The position numbers were made by a program, and so were the translations under genes. Below the pieces are notes generated by a model, which searched no databases, had not been told where the DNA came from, and saw nothing but the letters and a program-made list of their open reading frames with translations. Shown in pieces: positions 1 through 6,608 of a stretch of 7,301 nt of DNA. Positions within the stretch are counted from its first letter, which is position 1. Every line of letters begins with the position of its first letter. Source of the DNA: Acidobacteriota bacterium (GTDB lineage Bacteria > Acidobacteriota > Terriglobia > Bryobacterales > Bryobacteraceae); contig JAJYKC010000113.1 of assembly GCA_021788955.1 (NCBI GenBank), forward strand, positions 1 through 7,301, in the 5' to 3' direction.

Positions 1-1630
1 CCGATCTGTAATTCCAGGCGCGCAGCACCGTGATTTGCTTGGCCAGCCCGGCCTTGAGCGGAGCGGATGCGGGTGTGGTGTCATAGGCCTTGAGCAGCAC
101 CGGAATCATGGTGGCGAACGCCGGCAGGTAACTGTCGAAGGCCGCGGCGGTGAGCGAGGCCATAGTCCAGTTCTTGTGACCCGTGAGTACCCTCAGGGCG
201 TGGTAGCCCCGCGGGGTCTCTTCCGTGCCCCGCTCCACATATTTGGGGAAATCCTGGCGCTTCGGGCTGTAGGGTCCCGCCGCTGACCAGGGCCAGTTGT
301 TGGAGTTGTAGAGCCAGCCGTTGGGCGGATTGAGCAGGTGCGGGGTTTCGGCCAGCGTCAGCAGACCGTGGAAAGCGGTGGCCGGGTTGCTGCCGTCCAC
401 CGGCTTGTTCCAGTCGAAGGCGTCGCTGCGCCGCGGGATCCAGTCGGAGTGCCAGTAGGCGATGTTGCCTTCGGCGTCCGCGAAGATGGTGTTGTTGGAG
501 GAGTTGGTGTGCAGCTGCATGGTCTTCTTGAACTGCGCGTAGTCCCTGGCCTTGGTGCGGGTGAAGTCCTGGATCAGCGAGCGCAGGGGCCGCTGCATCA
601 GGTTTACGCTTTCCCACTTGTCGCCGATCCTGGCGATGATGGGTCCGTGCTGGGTGTAATAGGCGGTGAAGGTTTTCTCCGCCATGCCTGCCGGCGTCTT
701 GTAGCGCACCACGATGCGACGCGTCCGCATGGGGAATTCCCGGTTGCCGTAGCGGTAATAGTAGCGGCCGTTCTTTTTGCTCACGGTCTCCAGGAACCAG
801 GAGATGTTGCGCACCCCGCTGGAAGTGTGCATCCAGCCGGCGGTAGCATTGAATCCCTGGTAGACGAAGAACTGGCCCCAGGTGACGGCGCCGTAGGCGT
901 CCAGCCCCTGGTCGCTGGCCATCTGCAGTTCGGAGCGGAAATAGAACGAGGTGTGCGGGTTGATCCACAGGAGCGCGTGGTGATCCAGGGCGATGGACGG
1001 CGAGATGGCGATGCCGTTGGAGCCCGTGGGTTCCGGCGGCGGAATCTCGGCGTCGGCGGTTTGCCGGTGGGTGAGCGGCACGCCGCCGTAGAAGTTGGCG
1101 AGCCGCGGAATGTTCACCCCCTGTTCGATGTCGCCGCCGATGCTGCCTTCGGTGAAACCCAGCGCCATCCACGGCTCGAAATGGGTGATGACTTCGGGCT
1201 TCACCTTGGGATGTGTATATAGGTAGTAATTGAGGCCGTCGGCGAAGGCATCCATGAGCTTCTTGAGCCAGGCGGGGCTCTCGGCGTACTTGGCCTTGAG
1301 CACCTTGGGATCAATGAAAAGCTTGCGGCGCAGGTCACGGTAGATTCCGGATTTGCCTTCCGCTTCCGAGCGCCAGCCCAGCGCGTCCATGTAATTGGTC
1401 TCCAGCCGGTGGAAATCGTCCTCCGCCTGGGCGTACTCCATGCCGAACACCGCGTCGGCGTCGGTCTTGCCGTACACGTGGGCGATGCCCCAGTTGTCCC
1501 GGTAGAGGGTGACGTGCCGCGCCTCCCGTTGCCAGCGGGCGAGCTCCGCAGGGCTCGGCTGGGCAGCGGCACATGACAGTGCCCCGGCGGCCGCCACGGT
1601 GAGGAAGAAGACGAGGATGGTTTTTTTCAT
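1..1630 (-). CDS. Penicillin acylase family protein (secreted Ntn hydrolase), C-terminus beyond window
   Basis: The first 543 residues read as one open frame that runs off the left edge; relatives usually have about 700-850 residues, so the C-terminal third is missing. Members hydrolyse amide bonds (beta-lactam side chains, N-acyl homoserine lactones, other acyl amides) in the periplasm after self-cleavage into alpha and beta chains. Residues 1-23 form a Sec signal (two Lys, then a hydrophobic core ending ALSCAAA); Cys20 is a poor lipobox fit. Residues 42-75 (YRDNWGIAHVYG...AQAEDDF) are the typical alpha-chain start. PTGSNGIAIS places the beta-chain nucleophile at Ser204, at the expected self-cleavage point after a proline-rich linker. 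NNTIFADAEGNIAYWHSD (379-396) matches the family segment that carries the oxyanion-hole Asn, probably Asn380. The ATG at 1630 has GGGAG six bases upstream and overlaps the stop of the preceding small frame. The substrate cannot be told from the sequence. The family call is firm. Confidence 0.9.
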   Translation of the reverse strand, partial: MKKTILVFFLTVAAAGALSCAAAQPSPAELARWQREARHVTLYRDNWGIAHVYGKTDADAVFGMEYAQAEDDFHRLETNYMDALGWRSEAEGKSGIYRDLRRKLFIDPKVLKAKYAESPAWLKKLMDAFADGLNYYLYTHPKVKPEVITHFEPWMALGFTEGSIGGDIEQGVNIPRLANFYGGVPLTHRQTADAEIPPPEPTGSNGIAISPSIALDHHALLWINPHTSFYFRSELQMASDQGLDAYGAVTWGQFFVYQGFNATAGWMHTSSGVRNISWFLETVSKKNGRYYYRYGNREFPMRTRRIVVRYKTPAGMAEKTFTAYYTQHGPIIARIGDKWESVNLMQRPLRSLIQDFTRTKARDYAQFKKTMQLHTNSSNNTIFADAEGNIAYWHSDWIPRRSDAFDWNKPVDGSNPATAFHGLLTLAETPHLLNPPNGWLYNSNNWPWSAAGPYSPKRQDFPKYVERGTEETPRGYHALRVLTGHKNWTMASLTAAAFDSYLPAFATMIPVLLKAYDTTPASAPLKAGLAKQITVLRAWNYRS

Positions 1631-1791
1631 GATGGACTCCCGCTGATGAATCCGGTGATGCGGCGAAATACCTCGGCGTGCCGGTCGGTGGGCAGCCCGT
1701 CCTCGCTCGAGTACTGGCACATGGACGAGACGAATACGCGGTTGTGGAAGCGGACCTCCCGCACCGTCAGCGGACTCAAGAGCTGCGCCAT
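1627..1791 (-). pseudogene. Truncated N-terminus of an Old Yellow Enzyme (NADH:flavin oxidoreductase) fused to a short unrelated tail
   Basis: This 54-codon frame opens with an ATG 22 bp after the propeller gene's stop and closes with a TGA overlapping the acylase ATG. Residues 1-38 look like the start of YqjM/XenA-type ene-reductases: LLSPLTVREVRFHNRV, then SSMCQYSSEDGLPTD. They keep the Cys at position 25, which tunes FMN redox in that class, and a TDRH where relatives have TDWH. Full-length enzymes have about 340-380 residues; here homology ends near His38 and the rest of the FMN barrel is absent. The tail AEVFRRITGFISGSPS does not continue the family and may come from another gene. A deletion joining the enzyme's start to sequence just upstream of the acylase explains this best. 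The frame has no stop, so a short peptide could still be made, but it cannot bind FMN or catalyse. No strong Shine-Dalgarno is seen; an in-frame TAA lies 12 bases upstream of the ATG. Confidence 0.75.
1637..1641 (-). promoter_or_regulatory. Ribosome binding site of the acylase gene
   Basis: On the minus strand, GGGAG lies six bases before the ATG at 1630. It supports that start, which also gives a good signal peptide. The site lies inside the last codons of the upstream 54-codon remnant (tail SGSPS), so ribosomes finishing the remnant would stop exactly at the acylase start. Confidence 0.65.
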
Positions 1792-1813
1792 CGGCTGCCG
1801 TTACCCGCGCGCG

Positions 1814-4800
1814 TCAATTCGTTGACGCGCTGTTCATGATCACCGATCCGAAGCCGGCCTGCCGCATCGCGGCGTTGAAGCGCGCGATGTCCTGGTCGCG
1901 CAGCGCATGCCATTGCGCCAGGGTCCGGTCGAGTTGCCCCCGCAGCATGGTGTACATGCCCTGCTGCTGGGCCGTGGGCGCGCTGTCGGCGCTGTCCACC
2001 CCCAGTTCCAGGTAGGCGATCTGGCTGTTGAGTTCGCTCGGGTAATTGAGCATGGCTTCTTCCGCATGCGCCCGATACTGGTAGAAGGTCTCCAGCAGCG
2101 GCTGGAGTTTCGCGTCCAGTGCCTGAGCCTGGTGCACCAGCGACCGGTCCGCCGGTTGTTCCGCGAGCCGCTGCGCAATCCCCTCGAGCTGTGCGCGCAC
2201 GCCGATGATGGCGTTGGCCGCCGCGTGATCGTCGGCGAGCGCCCGGTTGAGTTTCAGCATCAGGCCGTACTGCTGCTGGAGCGCCGCCGGGGTGACATGC
2301 ACCCGCGGATCGGTGACCACCGCGAGCGGCTGGGTGTAGTGCCGGCCGTCCACCGTGAGGGTCAGGGAGTATTGGCCCGGCAGCACCATGGGCGCCACCG
2401 GTCCGCCCATGTCGTAGTACGCGCCCGGGATTGGCGGCGGCCCCTTGAGCCTCAGGTTCCACACCAGCCGGTGCAGGCCGGGCGTGGTCTTGAGGGCAAA
2501 GGGCTTGGGATGTTCCTCGCCGGGGAATTCCAGCGGATGCGGGTTCTCGGGCGGCGTGGGCACACTGGAAAAGGTCCTGAGCTCCGCGCCGGCAGTGTCG
2601 CGGATCGTGAGCGTGACAGGCCCCCGGGTTTTGCCGGCGAGCGAGTAATAAAGGATCGCGCCGTTGGGCGGGTTCTCTCCCACGGAACGGTACGGCAGGC
2701 TGCCACCCTTCTGGGAATGTAGCCGCACCGCAGTGCGCGCCGTGTACAGATGATCCGAATCGGGATTGACGCCCGCGGCGATGTCGCGCAGCGGATAGAT
2801 GTCGTCCAGGATCCAGAAGCCGCGTCCGTGGGTGGCGGCCACCAAGTCGCCGTCCTTGATGACGAGATCGCGCACCGAGGTGACCGGCAGATTGAGCTGC
2901 AGCGGCTGCCAGTGTCCGCCGCCGTTGAACGACACGTACACGCCGAGTTCGGTGGCGGCGTACAAGAGGTTCTTCTGCTTCGGATCCTGGCGCACCACCC
3001 GCACGAAGGCCGGCGCCTTGATGCCCTCATCGGTGCGCGTCCAGGTGCGCCCGTAGTCGTGGGTCTGGAAGATGTACGGCTGGTCGTTACCCAGCTTGTG
3101 CGCATCCACCGCCACATAGGCCGTGGCGGAATCGAAGTGCGAGGCTTCGACCATGCTCACCCGCGCCCAGGCGGGCAGACCCTTGGGCGTCACGTTCTGC
3201 CAAGTCTTGCCGCCGTTGCGGGTGAGCTGGATGAGCCCATCGTCGGTGCCCACCCAGATCTCGCCGCTCGCGAGCGGCGACGGCGCGATGCTGTAGATTA
3301 CGTCATAGTACTCGGCGGTGGAGTTGTCCTGGCTCACCGGCCCGCCGGAGGTGCCCTGCTTGCTCTTGTCGTTGCGGGTGAGGTCCGGGCTGATGCGCCT
3401 CCAGTTCATGCCTCCGTCGTCGGTACGCAGCAGATACTGGGAGGCGAAGTACATCACCTTCGGATTCTGCGGCGAGAACACGATGGGCATGGTCCAGGTG
3501 AAGCGGTAGGCCTGCTTCGCGGCCGGTTGCCCGTCGGGATCGTAGGGCCAGGGGGAGATGTCCTGGAACTGGCCGGTGTGCAGATTGGCGCGCGTGAGGA
3601 TGCCCATGTAGGAACCGGAGTACACGATGTCCGGGTCCGTGGGGTCCGGTACCACGTAGCCGGATTCGTTCTCACCCACCACGTACCAGTCGTGCTCGCC
3701 GATGGTGCCGTAATCGCTGCGGCTCGCCACGGCCACGCTCTCGTTGTCCTGTTGCGCGCCGTACACGTAATAGGGGAAGCGGTTGTCGGTGGCCACGTGA
3801 TAGAACTGGCCGGTGGGCTGGTTGTGCTGGGTGGACCAGGTTTCTCCGCCGTTCACGCTCACGCTGGCGCCGCCGTCATTGCCGATGATCATGCGCCGCG
3901 GGTCGGCGGGATCGATCCACAGTCCGTGGTTGTCGCCGTGCGGCGCGCGCACCATGTGGAAGGTCACGCCGCCATCAATGGATTTGTAGAAGCCCGTGTT
4001 CTCCGCGTACACGACATTGGGAGAAACCGGGTCGGCGTGCACGCGCATGAAATACCACGGCCGCTCCAGTAGCCGCGGGTCGCTGCTCACCTGTTTCCAA
4101 TTCGCGCCGTCGTCGTCGGAGCGGTAGAGTCCGCCCGCCTTGGCGTCGATGATGCAGTAAACGCGGCCGCCGCGGGCCGCGGACACGCCGATCCGCCCCC
4201 AGACTCCGGCCGGCAGGCCGTGGCCGGTGAGGCGCGTCCAGGTCCTGCCCTCGTCGCTGGACTTGTAGAGACCGCTGCCGGGTCCGCCGCTTTCCAGATG
4301 CCAGGGCGTGCGCTGCACCTGCCAGAGGGCGGCGTAAACGATGCGCGGATTGTCCTTGTCGAAGCTGAGATCAATGGCGCCGGTGTGGTCGTTGAAGTAC
4401 AGCACCTTCTTCCAGGTCCTGCCGCCGTCGGTGGAGCGGAACACGCCGCGCTCCGCGTTGGGAGCGTAGGCGTGGCCCACCGCCGCCACCAGAACGATAT
4501 CCGAGTTGTGCGGATCAACGATGATCTTGCCGATGTGGCGGGTGTCGGTGAGGCCCAGGTGCTTCCAGGTCTTGCCGGCATCGGTGGACTTGTAGACGCC
4601 GTCGCCGAAGGAGATGTCGCCCCGCAGCGCGGACTCGCCCGTGCCCACATAGATCACGTTGGGATCCGACGGCGCCACCGCAATCGCGCCGATGGAAGCG
4701 ATGGGCTCCTTGTCGAAGATGGGCTGCCAACTGGTGCCGGCATCGGTAGTCTTCCACACGCCGCCCACCACGGCGCCGAAATAGAAAACCTCCGGCTGTT

Positions 4801-4975
4801 GCACGACGCCGGCCACCGCCAGCACCCGGCTCCCGCGGGACGGTCCGATGGAGCGCCACTTGAGCCCCGCGAGCGGGGCCGGCGCCGCCGCAGCCGATGT
4901 CGCCGGGGAAAGCAGGGCGGCGAGAATGAGGCAGGCGCAAAGGCAGGCAGCGGTGCGGAGGGCACGTTGGCGCAT
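1814..4975 (-). CDS. Secreted Asp-box (BNR/sortilin-like) beta-propeller protein
   Basis: The product has 1053 residues. Residues 1-31 are a signal peptide (Arg-rich start, hydrophobic core, alanine-rich cleavage region), so it is exported. At least ten Asp-box motifs of the S/T-x-D-x-G-x-T-W type follow, near residues 76-83, 130-137, 180-188, 239-246, 286-293, 332-339, 374-380, 517-525, 585-592, 638-645 and 682-689. They predict one or two sortilin/VPS10-like propellers. THGRGFWILDD (715-725) is the motif that commonly closes the propeller in this bacterial family. Residues ~770-890 resemble a beta-sandwich ending LTLTVDGRHYTQPL, and ~895-1045 are mostly helical. These proteins are often annotated as glycosyl hydrolases, but Asp-boxes are structural and no sialidase active site is evident, so enzymatic activity should not be assumed. 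AGGAGA (4981-4986), five bases before the ATG, supports the start. The gene is first in a tight cluster with the remnant and the acylase. Confidence 0.9.
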   Translation of the reverse strand: MRQRALRTAACLCACLILAALLSPATSAAAAPAPLAGLKWRSIGPSRGSRVLAVAGVVQQPEVFYFGAVVGGVWKTTDAGTSWQPIFDKEPIASIGAIAVAPSDPNVIYVGTGESALRGDISFGDGVYKSTDAGKTWKHLGLTDTRHIGKIIVDPHNSDIVLVAAVGHAYAPNAERGVFRSTDGGRTWKKVLYFNDHTGAIDLSFDKDNPRIVYAALWQVQRTPWHLESGGPGSGLYKSSDEGRTWTRLTGHGLPAGVWGRIGVSAARGGRVYCIIDAKAGGLYRSDDDGANWKQVSSDPRLLERPWYFMRVHADPVSPNVVYAENTGFYKSIDGGVTFHMVRAPHGDNHGLWIDPADPRRMIIGNDGGASVSVNGGETWSTQHNQPTGQFYHVATDNRFPYYVYGAQQDNESVAVASRSDYGTIGEHDWYVVGENESGYVVPDPTDPDIVYSGSYMGILTRANLHTGQFQDISPWPYDPDGQPAAKQAYRFTWTMPIVFSPQNPKVMYFASQYLLRTDDGGMNWRRISPDLTRNDKSKQGTSGGPVSQDNSTAEYYDVIYSIAPSPLASGEIWVGTDDGLIQLTRNGGKTWQNVTPKGLPAWARVSMVEASHFDSATAYVAVDAHKLGNDQPYIFQTHDYGRTWTRTDEGIKAPAFVRVVRQDPKQKNLLYAATELGVYVSFNGGGHWQPLQLNLPVTSVRDLVIKDGDLVAATHGRGFWILDDIYPLRDIAAGVNPDSDHLYTARTAVRLHSQKGGSLPYRSVGENPPNGAILYYSLAGKTRGPVTLTIRDTAGAELRTFSSVPTPPENPHPLEFPGEEHPKPFALKTTPGLHRLVWNLRLKGPPPIPGAYYDMGGPVAPMVLPGQYSLTLTVDGRHYTQPLAVVTDPRVHVTPAALQQQYGLMLKLNRALADDHAAANAIIGVRAQLEGIAQRLAEQPADRSLVHQAQALDAKLQPLLETFYQYRAHAEEAMLNYPSELNSQIAYLELGVDSADSAPTAQQQGMYTMLRGQLDRTLAQWHALRDQDIARFNAAMRQAGFGSVIMNSASTN

Positions 4976-5150
4976 GGAAATCTCCTCGGGATTGGGTGCG
5001 GCCGGAGCGGGGCGCCCGGCGGACTTTACCCGGATGATAACGCGCCGCCCGGCGGCTGGCGATTCTGCGCCTGAGATTTCTTTGGCACGGCTATGCTGAA
5101 CGCAGGCCGGTTGTGAGGGATGCAGCTGGCTGCTTCTGATACGGTCTTAT

Positions 5151-5801
5151 TCAGCGCCCGATGAGAAAGAACGCCGCGGTGAACTGCAGCACGCTGCCGC
5201 CCAGGCAGAACGCGTGCCAGATGGCGTGATTGAAGCGCAGCTTTTCCCAGGCATAGAACAGCGCGCCGACGGTGTAGGACACGCCGCCCGCAAACACCAG
5301 GATGAGCGACACCAGGGGCAGGCTGTGTATCAGTGGCACGATTGCCACCAGACCCATCCAGCCCATGAGCACGTAGGTGACGGTGGAAACCAGCTCATAG
5401 CGGTGTGCGAAGCTCAGCTTGAAAACGATGCCCAGGGCGGCAAGCCCCCACAGCACGCCGAACAGGCTCCAGCCCCACGCGCCGCGCAAACCGACGATGA
5501 GAAAGGGCGTGTAGGTTCCGGCGATGAGCAGGTAGATGGCGATGTGATCCACGCGGCGCAAAACCCGTTTCAGCGCGCTGGGCTTGACGTAGTGGTACAG
5601 CGTGGAACTCAGGTAGGTGAAGATGAGCGTGCCGCTGTAGATGCTGAAGGTGGTGACATCACGCGAGCTGCCGTACACGGCGGCCAGGGTGATCAGCACC
5701 GGCACGGCGCCGAGCAGCAACAGGAATCCCAGAAAATGGGTGAGGGTGTTCAGCCACTCGTCCGAATTGAATTCACCGGGGTCCGAGGTGGTTTCTTTCA
5801 T
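5151..5801 (-). CDS. trhA: Hemolysin III / TrhA family seven-helix membrane protein
   Basis: The 216-residue inner-membrane protein has about seven hydrophobic segments (roughly 20-43, 50-70, 84-105, 110-130, 138-157, 163-184, 195-214). It shows the hallmarks of the hemolysin III/PAQR-like (CREST) superfamily: S66-T-L-Y-H70, D85-H86, the GTYTPF stretch at 95-100, and H192-A-I-W-H196 near the last helix. In this superfamily the Asp and His residues probably bind a metal, and membrane-lipid amide hydrolysis has been proposed. E. coli TrhA is linked to membrane energetics; the historical haemolysin label is not evidence of toxicity. The length is normal. An in-frame TTG four codons upstream (5813) is open, but the ATG at 5801 is preferred, with a weak GAGACAG Shine-Dalgarno before it. 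A 175-bp gap separates it from the propeller gene, so it is probably a separate transcription unit. The inverted-repeat cassette begins only 30 bp upstream of its start. Confidence 0.9.
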   Translation of the reverse strand: MKETTSDPGEFNSDEWLNTLTHFLGFLLLLGAVPVLITLAAVYGSSRDVTTFSIYSGTLIFTYLSSTLYHYVKPSALKRVLRRVDHIAIYLLIAGTYTPFLIVGLRGAWGWSLFGVLWGLAALGIVFKLSFAHRYELVSTVTYVLMGWMGLVAIVPLIHSLPLVSLILVFAGGVSYTVGALFYAWEKLRFNHAIWHAFCLGGSVLQFTAAFFLIGR

Positions 5802-5831
5802 TGGCTGTCTCAAACGGTTGCCATCATTGTG

Positions 5832-5872
5832 GATACTATAAATTCAGGGTATCCGGATTAACGTGTGTTTTT
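5832..5872 (+). repeat. Left inverted repeat of the cassette
   Basis: This pairs with the reverse complement of 7069-7109: 36 of 42 alignment columns are identical, with four mismatches and two one-base gaps. The fully conserved core is GGGTATCCGGATTA at 5847-5860, which contains the 8-bp palindrome ATCCGGAT. The outer part is AT-rich (TATAAATT) and the inner part reads CGTGT then T-rich. The TAA stop of the nucleotidyltransferase is formed by core bases 5858-5860. Confidence 0.85.
5835..5840 (-). promoter_or_regulatory. Candidate -10 element for the hemolysin III gene inside the left repeat
   Basis: On the minus strand TATAGT (5 of 6 to TATAAT) lies 33 bp before the ATG at 5801, within the outer AT-rich part of the left inverted repeat. 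No good -35 is seen at the usual distance, so this is a weak call. Confidence 0.25.
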
Positions 5873-6589
5873 AGGCCTTTGTAGGCGTGTGGACCTGGCT
5901 CGCGGCTTATCACTGCCACCAGACCCCCGCTCCCGGAGACCGTCTACGCAGGAGTTGAAGATTGTCCTGAGCTGCTTTGCTTCCACAGCGTTACCCCTGG
6001 TGATCAGCGTGAACGTTCTTGGGGAAGCCCCCACTTCTTTCAATCGTGCCAACCCACGAGGATCAAGATAGGGCCCAAGCAAGTCCCGGTCTTCATCGGA
6101 CGCCAGCACGGTGAGTTTCACCAGGTCGCGCGTGTCCTTGTCACCTTTCGATGATCCAGCTCTGCCAGCGTCTGCGTCAAGCTTGAGTACCAGCAGATGC
6201 CCGATGGCTGCAACCCTCAACGAACCGTAGGTGCTGGCATGGGCCAGCAGTTCGTCATACGGCACCCTGAGCTTGTTGTGATGCTCCACATAAAGATCGG
6301 ACTCGATGCGGCCCAGGGTCGCCTGGTGCTTGTTCGAGCGCGCATTGGCCGTCACCTCAACCAGGTCCCGGAGCGCGCCCAGATCTTGCATTGAGATATA
6401 GGCGTCGACGTCGTGGCTGAATTCGGCCAGCCGATCGCGGCTCACGGGCAGCGTCCCCAAGGGGCGATTCTGGGTGTGCAAATAGACCGCCAATCCGCCG
6501 ATTAACACCGCGCCTGGGCAGTCATTTTCCAGGGTCTGTGCTGCTTGCAGGAGCTCTCGCCAGGCACTATCATTGGCTTTGTTATCCAT
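5858..6589 (-). CDS. AbiEii/AbiGii-like nucleotidyltransferase, putative toxin
   Basis: The 243-residue cytoplasmic protein has the polymerase-beta-type nucleotidyltransferase signature: hydrophobic strand plus G31-G32-L33, then S58-H59-D60-V61-D62 as the paired metal-binding acids, and a third acid likely at D98 (ESDLYVEH). The segment VPYDELLAHA...LRVAAIGHLLVLKLDA (109-139), followed by KDTRDLVKL (151-159), is typical of the AbiEii/DUF6036-like group (conserved K136, K151-D152, D155). Relatives include the AbiEii toxin and the MenT enzymes that add nucleotides to tRNA 3' ends and block translation; activity here is inferred, not shown. The last ~25 residues are basic and probably disordered. 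The ATG at 6589 is chosen because GGTGA lies five bases upstream and the domain begins soon after. An ATG at 6628 and a longer frame to 6787 are open, but they lack a binding site and overlap the divergent gene. No AbiEi-like winged-helix antitoxin gene is adjacent. The partner is the divergent 6609-7073 gene. Confidence 0.8.
   Translation of the reverse strand: MDNKANDSAWRELLQAAQTLENDCPGAVLIGGLAVYLHTQNRPLGTLPVSRDRLAEFSHDVDAYISMQDLGALRDLVEVTANARSNKHQATLGRIESDLYVEHHNKLRVPYDELLAHASTYGSLRVAAIGHLLVLKLDADAGRAGSSKGDKDTRDLVKLTVLASDEDRDLLGPYLDPRGLARLKEVGASPRTFTLITRGNAVEAKQLRTIFNSCVDGLRERGSGGSDKPRARSTRLQRPKNTR
6545..6573 (+). promoter_or_regulatory. Candidate promoter for the plus-strand cassette gene
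   Basis: TTGCAG at 6545-6550 and TATCAT at 6568-6573 are separated by 17 bases. The -10 matches 5 of 6 and the -35 matches 3 of 6. Transcription would start near 6580, so the 13-bp inverted repeat (6593-6605) would fall in the early transcript before the ATG at 6609. The promoter lies inside the nucleotidyltransferase coding region. Confidence 0.45.
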
Positions 6590-6592
6590 AAC

Positions 6593-6605
6593 CGTCACCG
6601 TGACG
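6593..6605. promoter_or_regulatory. Perfect 13-bp inverted repeat, candidate shared operator
   Basis: CGTCAC and GTGACG are perfect six-base arms around a single central base. The site sits between the two divergent start codons, three bases from the nucleotidyltransferase ATG and three from the plus-strand ATG at 6609. It contains the nucleotidyltransferase Shine-Dalgarno. A protein bound here could block both promoters. As RNA, a one-base loop is too tight for a full hairpin, so a DNA operator is more likely. Confidence 0.45.
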
Positions 6606-6608
6606 ACA

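Noticed and set aside
81..1172. Long open frame of 363 codons on the minus strand, overlapping the acylase in another frame
   Set aside because: The product is rich in Arg, His, Gln and Ala with no motif, as expected for an out-of-frame reading of a GC-rich gene. The overlapping acylase frame has full family signatures.
2750..4072. Long plus-strand frame of 440 codons opposite the propeller gene
   Set aside because: Its composition is dominated by Val, Gly, His and Arg and no domain is seen. It is the antisense shadow of the Asp-box protein, whose repeats are unambiguous.
5044..5056. GC-rich perfect 13-bp inverted repeat GCCGCC-C-GGCGGC between the hemolysin III and propeller genes
   Set aside because: It has a one-base centre and no following T-run on either strand, so it is not a terminator. 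In GC-rich DNA such short repeats arise by chance.
5113..5150. Possible terminator after the hemolysin III gene (GCAG-CTGG-CTGC near 5122)
   Set aside because: The stem is only four base pairs and no U-tract follows in the direction of transcription.
5802..5813. TTG start four codons upstream of the hemolysin III ATG
   Set aside because: It has no better ribosome binding site than the ATG at 5801 and adds nothing to the conserved protein.
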